The notes under the pieces are model-generated. The model did not search any database and was not told the origin of the DNA. It saw only the letters and a list, made by a program, of their open reading frames with translations. Positions 31,198-39,803 of a stretch of 64,000 bases of DNA are shown here, in pieces (the first letter of the stretch is position 1; each line of letters starts with the position of its first letter). The translations under genes were made by a program, and so were the position numbers. This DNA comes from an uncultured Hyphomicrobiales bacterium (lineage in GTDB: Bacteria; Pseudomonadota; Alphaproteobacteria; Rhizobiales; Xanthobacteraceae): assembly GCA_903878085.1 (NCBI GenBank), contig CAIRGJ010000026.1, forward strand, positions 62,001 through 126,000, read 5' to 3'.

Positions 31198-32127
31198 TCA
31201 GCTCTGCCCGGCAGCCGCGGCGACTTCGGCGGCGAAGTCGCTTTCAGCCTTCTCGATGCCCTCGCCGAGACCGTAACGCACGTAACCGACGATCTTGATC
31301 GGACCGCCGACTTTGCCTTCGGCTTCCTTCACCGCCTGCGCGACCGACTTCTTGCCGGAGTCGTCGAAAATGAACGGCTGCTCAAGGAAGGTCTGTTCCT
31401 TGTAGAAGGTCTTGAGACCGTTCTCGACGATCTTCTCGATCATCGCCTCGGGCTTGCCCTGCTGACGGAATTTGTCGGCGAGCACATCCTTCTCGCGTTT
31501 TACGATTTCCGGGTCGACGCCGGCGGCATCGAGCGCAATCGGATTGGCCGAGGCGACATGCATCGCCAGCTGGCGGCCGAGCGCAAGCAGTTCGTCGGTC
31601 TTGCCGGTCGATTCCAGCGCAACGATGACGCCGATCTTGCCGAGACCGTCGGTGACCGCATTGTGCACGTAGGCGCCGATCGCGCCCTTGCTCACTTCGA
31701 GCGAGGCGGCGCGGCGCAGCGTCATGTTCTCGCCGATCTTGGCGATGGTATCGGATATCGATTCCGCGACCGTGATGCTGCCGGCCTTGGCGGCGTTGAT
31801 CTTGTCGACCTCGGTGCCGACGCTGAGCGCCACGTCGGCGATCATCTTGACCAGCCCCTGGAATAGATCGTTGCGGGCGACGAAATCGGTTTCCGAATTG
31901 ACTTCGACCACGACGCCCTTGGTGCCGGCGATCTGAATGCCGATCAAACCTTCGGCGGCAACGCGGCCCGATTTCTTGGCGGCCTTGGACAGGCCTTTCT
32001 TGCGCAGCCAGTCCTGCGCCGCCGCCATCTCGCCGTTGGTTTCGGTGAGCGCGGATTTGCAGTCCATCATGCCGGCGCCGGTCGACTCGCGCAGTTCCTT
32101 GACCATCTGGGCGGTGATATTTGCCAT
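31198..32127 (-). CDS. tsf: Elongation factor Ts
   Basis: Guanine-nucleotide exchange factor for EF-Tu. This 309-residue protein has the UBA-like N-terminus ([20 protein letters not shown]) and the core [14 protein letters not shown] near residue 80, the region that contacts EF-Tu. The two core subdomains and C-terminal module are intact. It is separated from rpsB by 120 bases that hold a palindromic repeat. Confidence 0.97.
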   Translation of the reverse strand: MANITAQMVKELRESTGAGMMDCKSALTETNGEMAAAQDWLRKKGLSKAAKKSGRVAAEGLIGIQIAGTKGVVVEVNSETDFVARNDLFQGLVKMIADVALSVGTEVDKINAAKAGSITVAESISDTIAKIGENMTLRRAASLEVSKGAIGAYVHNAVTDGLGKIGVIVALESTGKTDELLALGRQLAMHVASANPIALDAAGVDPEIVKREKDVLADKFRQQGKPEAMIEKIVENGLKTFYKEQTFLEQPFIFDDSGKKSVAQAVKEAEGKVGGPIKIVGYVRYGLGEGIEKAESDFAAEVAAAAGQS

Positions 32128-32146
32128 GGTTCTCTATCCTTCACGC

Positions 32147-32234
32147 GTCATGGCCGGACCGTGCCGGCCAGCCACGTCTTTGATCGCAGAAAACAAGTCG
32201 TGGATGCCCGGGCACATTTGGCGCCCGGGCATGA
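32147..32234. repeat. Palindromic intergenic repeat in the tsf-rpsB gap
   Basis: Two inverted-repeat modules fill most of the gap: one around GGCCGGACCGTGCCGGCC and one GCCCGGGCACATTTGGCGCC continuing to CGGGCATGAC. The terminal GCCCGGGCATGAC is shared with the element at 35237-35387. The rpsB-tsf transcript would fold here, which could tune tsf expression. Confidence 0.7.
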
Positions 32235-32247
32235 CGATTGCGGTGGC

Positions 32248-33246
32248 CTATTCGGCCGTCAGTTCCTTGGCCTTCTTGACCCAACTGTCGACGCGGCCGG
32301 GCAAGCCGACTTCTTCGCCGACATTGTGCGCGGCCTTGTCATTGAGCTCGGCGATCTGCTGGAGGTGGAAGATTCCGAGATCGTTGAGCTGCTTCTCGAT
32401 CGCCGGCGACACGCCGGGCAGCTTCTTGAGGTCGTCGGCAACGCCGCGCGGACCGGCGAGTTGCTCGAAGCCGAGGTCGCTCGCGGCCGGCACCACCGGC
32501 ACCGATTCCACGACCGGCTTCTCGGCAGCGCCGAGATCGACGCCGTGATCGCCTTGCGAACGCGAGATGCCATCGAGCGCGGCGCGCGCGATCAGGTCGC
32601 AATACAGCGTCACCGCGCGGGCGGCGTCGTCATTGCCGGGCACCGGATAAGTGATGCCCTTGGGATCGCAGTTGGTGTCGACGATGGCCGCGACCGGAAT
32701 GCCGAGACGCTGGGCTTCCTTGATCGCGATGTCTTCCTTGTTGGTGTCGATCACGAACAAGAGGTCGGGCACGCCGCCCATGTCCTTGATGCCGCCGAGC
32801 GAGCGGTCGAGCTTGTCGCGCTCGCGCTGCATCGTCAGGCGCTCTTTCTTGGTGTAGCCGCCGGTATCGCCGGAGCCGAGCATCTCGTCGAGCTTGCGCA
32901 GCCGCGAGATCGAACCGGAAATGGTCTTCCAGTTGGTCAGCGTGCCGCCGAGCCAGCGCGAATTGACGAAATACTGCGCCGACTGCTTGGCCGCCGCCGA
33001 GATTGCGTCCTGCGCCTGGCGCTTGGTGCCGACGAACAGGATGCGGCCGCCTTTGGCCGCGGTGTCGCTGACAGCCTGCAGCGCGCGCGCCAGCATCGGC
33101 ACGGTCTGGGCGAGATCGACGATGTGGATGTTGTTGCGGGTGCCGAAGATGTATTGACCCATCTTCGGGTTCCAACGGTGGGCCTGGTGGCCGAAGTGCA
33201 CGCCAGCTTCCAAGAGCTGACGCATCGTGAAGTCAGGAATCGCCAT
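32248..33246 (-). CDS. rpsB: 30S ribosomal protein S2 with C-terminal extension
   Basis: Small-subunit protein S2, starting at [21 protein letters not shown] (33246); the ORF track begins 26 codons too early in the leader. The core ([48 protein letters not shown]) ends near residue 230. It is followed by about 100 extra residues with a helix-hairpin-helix-like module ([20 protein letters not shown]), giving 332 residues against about 241 in E. coli. Such an extension occurs in other alphaproteobacterial S2 proteins; its job is unknown to me. Confidence 0.96.
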   Translation of the reverse strand: MAIPDFTMRQLLEAGVHFGHQAHRWNPKMGQYIFGTRNNIHIVDLAQTVPMLARALQAVSDTAAKGGRILFVGTKRQAQDAISAAAKQSAQYFVNSRWLGGTLTNWKTISGSISRLRKLDEMLGSGDTGGYTKKERLTMQRERDKLDRSLGGIKDMGGVPDLLFVIDTNKEDIAIKEAQRLGIPVAAIVDTNCDPKGITYPVPGNDDAARAVTLYCDLIARAALDGISRSQGDHGVDLGAAEKPVVESVPVVPAASDLGFEQLAGPRGVADDLKKLPGVSPAIEKQLNDLGIFHLQQIAELNDKAAHNVGEEVGLPGRVDSWVKKAKELTAE

Positions 33247-33362
33247 TTCAAAAATTCTCCGGTTGATCCGCCGCGGACTTGTGTGAGCCCCGTGAAGGGA
33301 CCACCGGAAGGCCTTTTGACCCATTGTCGGGGCCGAAAGCCAAAAGTCCGCGTGAGTGATGT
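33247..33362 (-). promoter_or_regulatory. Structured rpsB leader, candidate ribosomal-protein autoregulatory RNA
   Basis: The roughly 115-base leader between the predicted start of transcription and rpsB has a perfect 8-base closing stem, GCGGACTT (33344-33351, minus strand) with AAGTCCGC (33273-33280). It encloses smaller hairpins such as GGCTTTCGGCC and CCCTTCACGGGG. A leader of this length and fold suggests feedback by S2, as known for rpsB in other bacteria, but no known motif was matched. Confidence 0.45.
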
Positions 33363-33368
33363 GCCGGG

Positions 33369-33397
33369 CTTATATAGGCGGGTTTCCAGGGATGCAA
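33369..33397 (-). promoter_or_regulatory. Promoter of the rpsB-tsf operon
   Basis: On the minus strand a -35-like TTGCAT (33392-33397), a 17-base spacer and a -10 TATAAG (33369-33374) lie about 120 bases upstream of the rpsB start. This is the best sigma-70-like promoter in the gap. Upstream, 33403-33600 is filled with C- and G-rich inverted repeats and no gene is seen there. Confidence 0.6.
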
Positions 33398-33402
33398 GAC
33401 AA

Positions 33403-33660
33403 GGTATTTGCCCGCTTTTTATCCCCCCCCTGAACGGGGAGGGTCCGGCGCCGCCCAAGCGCGAGAGGTGCGTTTCCCCTCGCCCGCGGGCGCCGCACCC
33501 TGCTCCACCATCACGACGCCTCATGACAGCGCCCTCGATGAACAGGACGGGGCCACTATAACCCCGCCCGCCAGCGCGGGGATAAATTCTCACGCAATTA
33601 TGATAATATTCCTAGCCGCCGCGCGACCTGCCGCAGGATCGCGCGGCAAGCGCGTCTTAA
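33403..33660. other. Intergenic spacer with inverted repeats
   Basis: Between the rpsB promoter and the small lipoprotein gene there is no convincing ORF. The stretch holds short inverted repeats (for example CCGCGCGA and TCGCGCGG around 33615-33643, and CCCCGCCC/GCGGGG near 33560). An AT-rich patch near 33598-33612 (ATTATGATAATATTC) could be part of a promoter for the lipoprotein gene. Confidence 0.5.
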
Positions 33661-33683
33661 GGTTTTGGGGGATAATCAAAGCC

Positions 33684-34100
33684 ATGACGACCGACCCGCG
33701 ATGGCCCCGACGACTGTTTGCACTGGCCACGGCAATGAGCGTCGCCGGATGCGCGAGCGAGCAGTCGGTCACGGCACCGCAGCCGGCGCCGGCGAACTAT
33801 GCGCAGCTCACAGCCACCTATTTCGCCAGCACGTTTCCGACGAAGCCGCTCACCGGCGCAGCGATCTCCCCGATCCAACCGGCGATCGCGCCGCAACCCG
33901 CCGAATGGGTCGCCTGCGTCAAGCTGGCCGGCGGCGAAACTTACGCGATGTTTTTCACCAACGGCGCGATCATGCACACGCGCAGTGCGCTCAGTATCGA
34001 TCGTTGCACCACGGCCGAAGGCTACGCGCCGTTTCCCGCGCCCGCACCGCCGGCAAAGCCTGCGCAGCCGGCCAAAGGCAAAACAGCCGCGAAGCGCTGA
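33684..34100 (+). CDS. Small putative lipoprotein of unknown function
   Basis: From the ATG at 33684 the product is 138 residues and begins with a signal peptide ending in a lipobox-like AGCASEQS (Cys near residue 21), so it is probably a membrane-anchored lipoprotein. The middle part (EWVACVKLAGGETYAMFFTN) has two further Cys in the mature chain that could pair. The C-terminus is Pro/Ala/Lys-rich (APAPPAKPAQPAKGKTAAKR). The ORF track starts much earlier, in the repeat-rich spacer, which is unlikely. I do not recognise a family. It converges on the ABC binding protein gene with a 7-base gap. Confidence 0.72.
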   Translation: MTTDPRWPRRLFALATAMSVAGCASEQSVTAPQPAPANYAQLTATYFASTFPTKPLTGAAISPIQPAIAPQPAEWVACVKLAGGETYAMFFTNGAIMHTRSALSIDRCTTAEGYAPFPAPAPPAKPAQPAKGKTAAKR

Positions 34101-34107
34101 CGCGCGC

Positions 34108-35163
34108 TCACACCCCGAAATATTTCGAATAGCGGTCTTTAAGTTCGTCCATCTGCGAGATGATGCCCTCCGGATCGGTGTTCATGATCTTGATCGACGA
34201 TAGCGGCACGCGGCCGGGTCTGTCCTTGACCAGCGCGTGCACCGAACGCAGCCCGCCGATGTCGACGAACAATTGCTGTGCCTCCGGCGTGAACAGGAAA
34301 TTCTGGAACAGCCGCGCGGCATTGGGGTGCGGCGCCGCGGCAAAGATCGCCGACGGCATCGCGATCATCGGCGAACCCTCGAGCGCATAGACCGGTTCGA
34401 TCGGCTTGCCGCTCTCCTTCGAGATCAGCACGTTGTATTCGTTGCCGTCCGCCATCACCGGACGCTCGCCGAGAATGACCTTCTTCGGCGTGTCGGTCGC
34501 CGACTGCACCTGCATCACCTTCTGCTTGGCGAGCTTTTCCAGATAAGGCCAGCCGAGGTGCTTCACCATCTGATAGGTCGAGGTGATGATGGTGCCGGAA
34601 TAGCTCGGGCTCGCCTTGACCAACTTGTTGAACCATTTCGGATCGAGCAAATCGGCGAAGCTCTTCGGCGCGTCGTCCTTTTTCACCAGTTCGGTATTGT
34701 AGGCGATGACGCATAGCGACGAGCGCACGATGGCGTGCGTACCGTCGGCGTCTCGGTATTCGGCGGGAATGTGCCTGGCGACATCCTCCGGCACATAAGG
34801 CGCCAGCAGCTTCTGCTGTTTCCAGGTGATGAACTGCGCGAGGTCGCCGGTGTTGCAGGCATCGACCGAATGGATATTGGCGGCATATTCCTGCGCGATG
34901 CGGGTGAAAATGCGTTCGGCGCCGGCGCGCTCGACGCGCATGGTGACGCCGATTTTTTTCTCGAAAGCCTTGCCGAGCGCTTCGGCGACCTGAAGGTCGG
35001 CCGAGGTGTACCAGACGACATTGCCTTCCTTTTTCGCCGCGGCAATTAGCGCCGGCGTAATTGCCTCCGCCGGCGGCGCTGACGCGAGCACGCGCGTTGC
35101 AAGCGCCGCGAACGGCAAAGCGGCGCAGGATTTGAGCAGCGTGCGGCGAGAGAGAGTGAGCAT
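34108..35163 (-). CDS. Periplasmic ABC-transporter substrate-binding protein (iron/AfuA-like), orphan
   Basis: A 351-residue type 2 periplasmic binding protein of the ferric-iron/putrescine-like class (EGNVVWYTSADLQVAEALGKAF near residue 45, DPKWFNKLVKASPSYSGTII near 165, NAARLFQNFLFTPEAQQLF near 290). The ATG at 35163 has GGAGG at good spacing; the ORF track start is 26 codons upstream. The N-terminus SRRTLLKS followed by a hydrophobic stretch is a likely Tat signal. No ABC permease or ATPase gene is adjacent, so the ligand and partners are unknown. Confidence 0.85.
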   Translation of the reverse strand: MLTLSRRTLLKSCAALPFAALATRVLASAPPAEAITPALIAAAKKEGNVVWYTSADLQVAEALGKAFEKKIGVTMRVERAGAERIFTRIAQEYAANIHSVDACNTGDLAQFITWKQQKLLAPYVPEDVARHIPAEYRDADGTHAIVRSSLCVIAYNTELVKKDDAPKSFADLLDPKWFNKLVKASPSYSGTIITSTYQMVKHLGWPYLEKLAKQKVMQVQSATDTPKKVILGERPVMADGNEYNVLISKESGKPIEPVYALEGSPMIAMPSAIFAAAPHPNAARLFQNFLFTPEAQQLFVDIGGLRSVHALVKDRPGRVPLSSIKIMNTDPEGIISQMDELKDRYSKYFGV

Positions 35164-35236
35164 GGTGATCCTCCCGGGTGATTTCTTTTTTAGGGAGGTT
35201 AGCATTGCGAAGGCAGGCTGTCTGGACACCCTTTCT
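35164..35236. other. Upstream region of the orphan binding-protein gene
   Basis: This short stretch holds the ribosome binding site GGAGG for the minus-strand binding-protein gene and presumably its promoter. No clear -35/-10 pair stands out. Together with the repeat at 35237-35387 and the dnaE fragment at 35409-35474 it makes up the gene-free interval before the kinase gene. Confidence 0.4.
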
Positions 35237-35387
35237 GTCATTGCCGGGCTTGACCCGGCAATCCATGAACGCGGGCGTTATCAGCAGGCTTACGTAAGTC
35301 CGCCATCGACGCGACTAAGTCATGGATGCCCGGGTCATAGGCGAGCGAAGCGACGCCGTCCTTCGGACGGCTATGCCCGGGCATGAC
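35237..35387. repeat. Compound palindromic intergenic repeat
   Basis: Contains the palindrome TGCCGGGCTTGACCCGGCA and a second module in which GTCATGGATGCCCGGG pairs with CCCGGGCATGAC around an inner hairpin GCCGTCCTTCGGACGGC. The terminal sequence GCCCGGGCATGAC is shared with the tsf-rpsB gap, and a shortened relative (CCCCGGAATGAC) lies at 36043-36055 before dnaE. Such elements are frequent in intergenic DNA of Bradyrhizobium relatives. Confidence 0.75.
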
Positions 35388-35408
35388 AACGGAAAGAGCG
35401 GCACGCTC

Positions 35409-35474
35409 CTACAACGCCTCGACCTGCACCACGCCGGGCACGGCCTTGATGGCGCCGGCGATCTGCGGCGAGAC
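35409..35474 (-). repeat. Duplicated 3' end of dnaE (66 bases)
   Basis: This stretch matches the last 66 bases of dnaE (36063-36128) at 64 of 66 positions and in the same orientation. On the minus strand it encodes VSPQIAGAIKAVPGVVQVEA then Leu and TAG, exactly the DnaE C-terminus. Both differences are synonymous (Val GTC/GTG and Ala GCC/GCG). It and the true dnaE end flank the kinase gene as direct repeats. Confidence 0.93.
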
Positions 35475-35478
35475 AGCC

Positions 35479-35982
35479 CTAGCCAAGTGGCTCACTCCAC
35501 GAAAGGAAAAAATCAGCCCGGTCCTTAGGATTTGACCGCGCGAAGTATCTCGCAACCTGATTTTCCAATGCATATTCACGTGGATCGATTACTCTGACCT
35601 CAGGAGCGATCGGGTAGCTTGGTCGGTACGAAACGTTTTCCACGAAAACCAAATATCCTAGTTCGCGACTGTGAACTTGGCTTAGCGCGTCTAGCAGAAG
35701 CACGCCCTCAACGATCAGGCATCGATGATTCCCACGAGCTTGCATGCAGCGATCTAGTTCTTCGACGCGCCATTCTATCGGTCCCTGATCCACCGGTCGG
35801 GTGAGATACAAATCGAGATGCAGAGAAGGTATGCCGAGTTGCCACGCAAGCCAGGTGGCCGCCGAGCTCTTGCCCGCGGAGCCATCACCGTCGAAACCTA
35901 TGACGGTCGGATTTCGGTCAGGCCCTATGTGTTCTGTCACGCACCGATAAAGTTCAGAATATTCGGCTGGTGCGGTTTTCAT
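35479..35982 (-). CDS. P-loop nucleoside kinase-like protein (uridine kinase family), probably acquired
   Basis: A 167-residue P-loop protein with Walker A GFDGDGSAGKSS (residues 29-40), a LHLDLYLTR segment near 55 that fits the lid/substrate Asp of the uridine kinase-phosphoribulokinase family, and a Walker B-like RCLIVEGVLLLDAL near 87. It probably phosphorylates a small molecule; the substrate is unknown. Two hand-counted lines of the gene are about 50 percent GC against about 67 percent in neighbouring dnaE, which suggests transfer. Its stop lies 4 bases from a 66-base copy of the dnaE 3' end, with the real dnaE end on the other side. Confidence 0.75.
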   Translation of the reverse strand: MKTAPAEYSELYRCVTEHIGPDRNPTVIGFDGDGSAGKSSAATWLAWQLGIPSLHLDLYLTRPVDQGPIEWRVEELDRCMQARGNHRCLIVEGVLLLDALSQVHSRELGYLVFVENVSYRPSYPIAPEVRVIDPREYALENQVARYFARSNPKDRADFFLSWSEPLG

Positions 35983-36062
35983 GGAAAGATTTCATGAATG
36001 CTGAGAGCGTATCATTTTTATTTTCGGGCTTACACTACGCGCGCCCCGGAATGACAACAGGA

Positions 36063-39000
36063 CTACAACGCCTCGACCTGCACCACGCCGGGCACCGCCT
36101 TGATGGCGCCGGCGATCTGCGGCGACACCTTGAAGCGGCCGGGCAGCTTCACCTCGACCTCGGTGCCCTGCGCCAGCAGCAGCACCATGCTGACCTCACC
36201 ATCGCCATTGTTGCCGCGGGGAGCCGGCTCCAGCCGCTTGGCGATGCCTTCGATCGGCGCGCCGTCGCGCAAGAACACGCGCAGGCCCTTGTGCAGATTG
36301 GCCGCCGCGGCGTCGAGCGGCTCGGCCGACTGGATGCGCGCGCGCACTTCGTCGCCCTGCACCTCGGCCGACAAGATCAGCAAAACGGCGGTGCCGGGTT
36401 CGAGCAAATCGCGATATTCCGCAAGGCCCTCGGAGAAGACGATCGCCTCGAAATGGCCGGTCGGATCGGACAGGCCGAAGATGCCCATCTTGTTGCCGGT
36501 CTTGGTGCGGCGCTCCTGGCGCGACACGACCGTGGCCGCGACCTTGCCGGCGGTTGCGCCCATCTTCACGGCGCGGGCGAATTCCGCCCAGGGCTGCACG
36601 CGTAGCTTCTTGAGCACCGCGGCGTAATCGTCGAGCGGATGACCGGACAGGAAGAAGCCGACCGCTTCGTATTCGCGGCGCAGCCGTTCGGCCGGCAGCC
36701 AGGCTTCGATCTGCGGCAGTACAATCGGCTCCGGCGAACCGCCGCCGCCGAACAATTCGTTCTGGCCGACCGCCGCGGTTTCATGCGCGCGCTGGGCACG
36801 GCCGAGCACCTGCTCCATCGCGCCAAGGACGCGGGCGCGGTTGCGCTCGAACGCGTCGAAGGCGCCGGCGGTGGCCAGGCTTTCCAGCACGCGCTTGTTG
36901 ACGGCGCGCGGGTTCACGCGGGCGGCGAAGTCGGCGAGATCGCGGAACGGGCGGTCGCCGCGCGCTTCGACGATGGCTTCGACCGCCTGGCGGCCGACGC
37001 CTTTGAGAGCTGCCAGCGCGTAGATGATGGTGTTGCCCTCGACGCCGAAAGCGACGCCGGAACGGTTGATCGAGGGCGGATCGACCTTGATGCCGAGGCG
37101 CTCGGCCTCGGCGCGGAATTCGGACAGCTTATCTGTATTACCCATATCAAGGGTCATCGACGCCGCCATGAACTCGACCGGATAATTGGTTTTCATGTAC
37201 GCCGTTTGATAGGCGACCAGCGCGTAGGCGGCGGCGTGGCTCTTGTTGAAGCCGTATTCGGCGAAGCGTTCGAGCAGATCGAAGATCGCGTCGGCCTGCA
37301 CCTTCTCGATGCCGCGCTCGGTCGCGCCTTTGACGAAATGTTCGCGCTGCTCCTGCATCTCCTTGCGGATTTTTTTGCCCATGGCGCGGCGCAACAGATC
37401 GGCTTGCCCCAGCGAATAGCCGGCCAGAATCTGGGCGGCCTGCATCACCTGTTCCTGGTAGACGATGACGCCGAAGGTTTCCTTCAGGATCACTTCCAGT
37501 TTGGGATGGATGTATTCCGGCGGCTCCATGCCGTGCTTGCGCGCGCAATAGGTCGGGATATTCGCCATCGGGCCGGGGCGATACAGCGCGACCAATGCGA
37601 TGATGTCCTCGAAGCGGTCGGGCTTCATGTCGAGTAGCGCGCGGCGCATGCCGGCGCTTTCCAATTGGAACACGCCGACCGCTTCGGCGCGCGCCAAGAG
37701 ATCGTAGGTTTTCGTATCGTCGAGCGGGATGGCGGTGAGGTCGATGTCGACGCCGCGGCTCTTCAAGAGCGCCACCGCGGTCTGCAACACGGTGAGCGTC
37801 TTGAGGCCGAGGAAGTCGAACTTCACGAGACCCGCCTGCTCCACCCATTTCATGTTGAACTGGGTGACCGGCATGTCGGATTTCGGATCGCGATACAGCG
37901 GCACCAGGTCCGACAGCTTGCGGTCGCCGATGACGATGCCGGCGGCGTGGGTCGACGCGTGGCGCGTCAGGCCCTCGAGCTTGCGGGCGATGGCGAAGGC
38001 GCGCTTGACGGTCGGATCGCTGTCGGCTTCGGCCTGCAGTTTCGGCTCGCCCTCGATGGCCTGCGCCAGCGTGATCGGCGCTGCCGGATTCTGCGGCACC
38101 AGCTTGCACAGCTTGTCGACCTGGCTATAGGGCATCTGCAGCACGCGGCCGACGTCGCGCAGCACGCCGCGCGCCTGCAGCGTGCCGAAGGTGATGATCT
38201 GCGCCACCTGGTCGCGGCCGTAGCGCGCCTGCACGTAGTCGATCACTTCGCCGCGGCGGTCCTGGCAGAAGTCGACGTCGAAGTCGGGCATCGACACGCG
38301 CTCGGGATTGAGGAAGCGTTCGAACAACAGGCCGAAGCGGATCGGGTCGAGATCGGTGATGGTGAGCGCGTAAGACACCAAGGAGCCGGCGCCCGAGCCA
38401 CGGCCGGGGCCGACCGGGATGCCTTGCTGTTTGGCCCACTGGATAAAGTCGGCGACGATCAGGAAGTAGCCCGGATATTTCATGCGCGCGATGACGTCGA
38501 GTTCGAAGGCGAGACGTTCGCGGTATTCGTCCTCGGTGCGGCCTTCGGCCAAGCCCGCACTGGTGAGCCGCGCGGTGAGGCCCGCTTCGGCGCGCTTGCG
38601 CAACTCCTCGGCCTCGTCGACCACGCTGCCGCCCTCGCCGACCGAAAAGCGCGGCAGGATCGGCGCCTTGGTGCGCGGACGGAAGGCGCAGCGCTCGGCG
38701 ATCTCGACCGTGGAGGCCAGCGCCTCCGGCAGATCGGCGAATAATTCGCGCATCTCGGCGCGGCTCTTGAAGCGGTGCTCGGCGTTAACCTGGCGGCGGT
38801 CGCTTTGCGACACGACGCGGCCTTCGGCGATGCAAATCAGCGCGTCGTGCGCTTCGTGGTCGGCAACGGTGGCGAAGAACGGCTCGTTGGTCGCGACCAG
38901 CGGAATGTTTTTGGTGTAGGCGAGATCGATCAGCACCGGCTCGGTCATGCGCTCGTTCGGCGTGCCGTGGCGCTGCAGCTCGACATAGAGCCGGTCGCCG

Positions 39001-39512
39001 AACAGGCGGATGAGCGAGTCGAAGCGCGTGGCGGCAAGATGGCTTTGGCCGGAAGCGATGGCGTGATCGAGCGGCCCGCCGGGGCCGCCGGTGAGCGCGA
39101 TGACGCCGTCCGTTTCGCCGTCGAGCCATTCCAGCTTGAGCCGCGGCGGCTCGTTGTCGGGGGAATCCAGGAAGGCGCGCGACGACAGCCGCATCAGGCT
39201 GCGGTAGCCGGTCTCGGAGGCGGCCAGCAGCACGACGCGCGAGCGCTCGGGGCTCGCATTGGCGTTGCGGGCGCCGTGGTCGGTGTCGCCGAAATCGAGG
39301 CTAAGCGCGCAGCCGACGATCGGCTGGATGCCATAGCCGGCGAGCTTCTCGGAGAATTCCAGCGCACCGAACATGTTGTCGGTGTCGGTCAGCGCCAGCG
39401 CCGCCTGCTTGTCGGCCTTCGCCAGTTCCGCGAGCCGCGCAATCGGCAGCGCGCCTTCCAAGAGCGAATAGGACGAGTGCACGTGCAGGTGCACGAAATC
39501 GAGGTCGGACAT
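36063..39512 (-). CDS. dnaE: DNA polymerase III alpha subunit
   Basis: Replicative polymerase of 1149 residues. The N-terminal PHP domain begins FVHLHVHSSYSLLEGALP. The palm has the catalytic motif PDFDVDFCQDRRGEVIDYV near residue 405, followed by the fingers (VPLYRDPKSDMPVTQFNMKW). The helix-hairpin-helix region (ALKGVGRQAVEAIVEARG) is near 830 and the OB fold/tau-binding C-terminus ends VQVEAL. This is DnaE1; the error-prone DnaE2 normally lacks this length and context. Its 3' end is partly duplicated 650 bases downstream. A 32-residue LexA-controlled peptide gene lies 291 bases upstream on the same strand. Confidence 0.97.
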   Translation of the reverse strand: MSDLDFVHLHVHSSYSLLEGALPIARLAELAKADKQAALALTDTDNMFGALEFSEKLAGYGIQPIVGCALSLDFGDTDHGARNANASPERSRVVLLAASETGYRSLMRLSSRAFLDSPDNEPPRLKLEWLDGETDGVIALTGGPGGPLDHAIASGQSHLAATRFDSLIRLFGDRLYVELQRHGTPNERMTEPVLIDLAYTKNIPLVATNEPFFATVADHEAHDALICIAEGRVVSQSDRRQVNAEHRFKSRAEMRELFADLPEALASTVEIAERCAFRPRTKAPILPRFSVGEGGSVVDEAEELRKRAEAGLTARLTSAGLAEGRTEDEYRERLAFELDVIARMKYPGYFLIVADFIQWAKQQGIPVGPGRGSGAGSLVSYALTITDLDPIRFGLLFERFLNPERVSMPDFDVDFCQDRRGEVIDYVQARYGRDQVAQIITFGTLQARGVLRDVGRVLQMPYSQVDKLCKLVPQNPAAPITLAQAIEGEPKLQAEADSDPTVKRAFAIARKLEGLTRHASTHAAGIVIGDRKLSDLVPLYRDPKSDMPVTQFNMKWVEQAGLVKFDFLGLKTLTVLQTAVALLKSRGVDIDLTAIPLDDTKTYDLLARAEAVGVFQLESAGMRRALLDMKPDRFEDIIALVALYRPGPMANIPTYCARKHGMEPPEYIHPKLEVILKETFGVIVYQEQVMQAAQILAGYSLGQADLLRRAMGKKIRKEMQEQREHFVKGATERGIEKVQADAIFDLLERFAEYGFNKSHAAAYALVAYQTAYMKTNYPVEFMAASMTLDMGNTDKLSEFRAEAERLGIKVDPPSINRSGVAFGVEGNTIIYALAALKGVGRQAVEAIVEARGDRPFRDLADFAARVNPRAVNKRVLESLATAGAFDAFERNRARVLGAMEQVLGRAQRAHETAAVGQNELFGGGGSPEPIVLPQIEAWLPAERLRREYEAVGFFLSGHPLDDYAAVLKKLRVQPWAEFARAVKMGATAGKVAATVVSRQERRTKTGNKMGIFGLSDPTGHFEAIVFSEGLAEYRDLLEPGTAVLLILSAEVQGDEVRARIQSAEPLDAAAANLHKGLRVFLRDGAPIEGIAKRLEPAPRGNNGDGEVSMVLLLAQGTEVEVKLPGRFKVSPQIAGAIKAVPGVVQVEAL

Positions 39513-39803
39513 GTGTGCTCGAAGCTTGGCGGCCTAAAGGTCGGGTGATTCTGCGTTTCACTTAGAGTGAGGACGCATGCCTCCCAAGTCCACCGCGAAG
39601 GCTTGGGAACCGCGCGCTATGCCCGCTTTCCTAGGCCGCCGCCCGCTACCGGCGCTCGCATTCCCCCGTCATGCCCGGCTGCGGGCCCTTAAAGGCACCC
39701 TTAGTCCGGCCATGACCACGCAAAACCACCACGCGGAACGCCTACACACGACGCTGACGCGGGTACGCCACAGACGCCGAACGCCACTAACCCACTGACA
39801 CCA

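Noticed and set aside
39577-39798. 73-residue plus-strand ORF between dnaE and the small peptide gene
   Set aside because: Composition is Arg/Pro-rich without structure, no ribosome binding site, and it covers repeat-like intergenic DNA.
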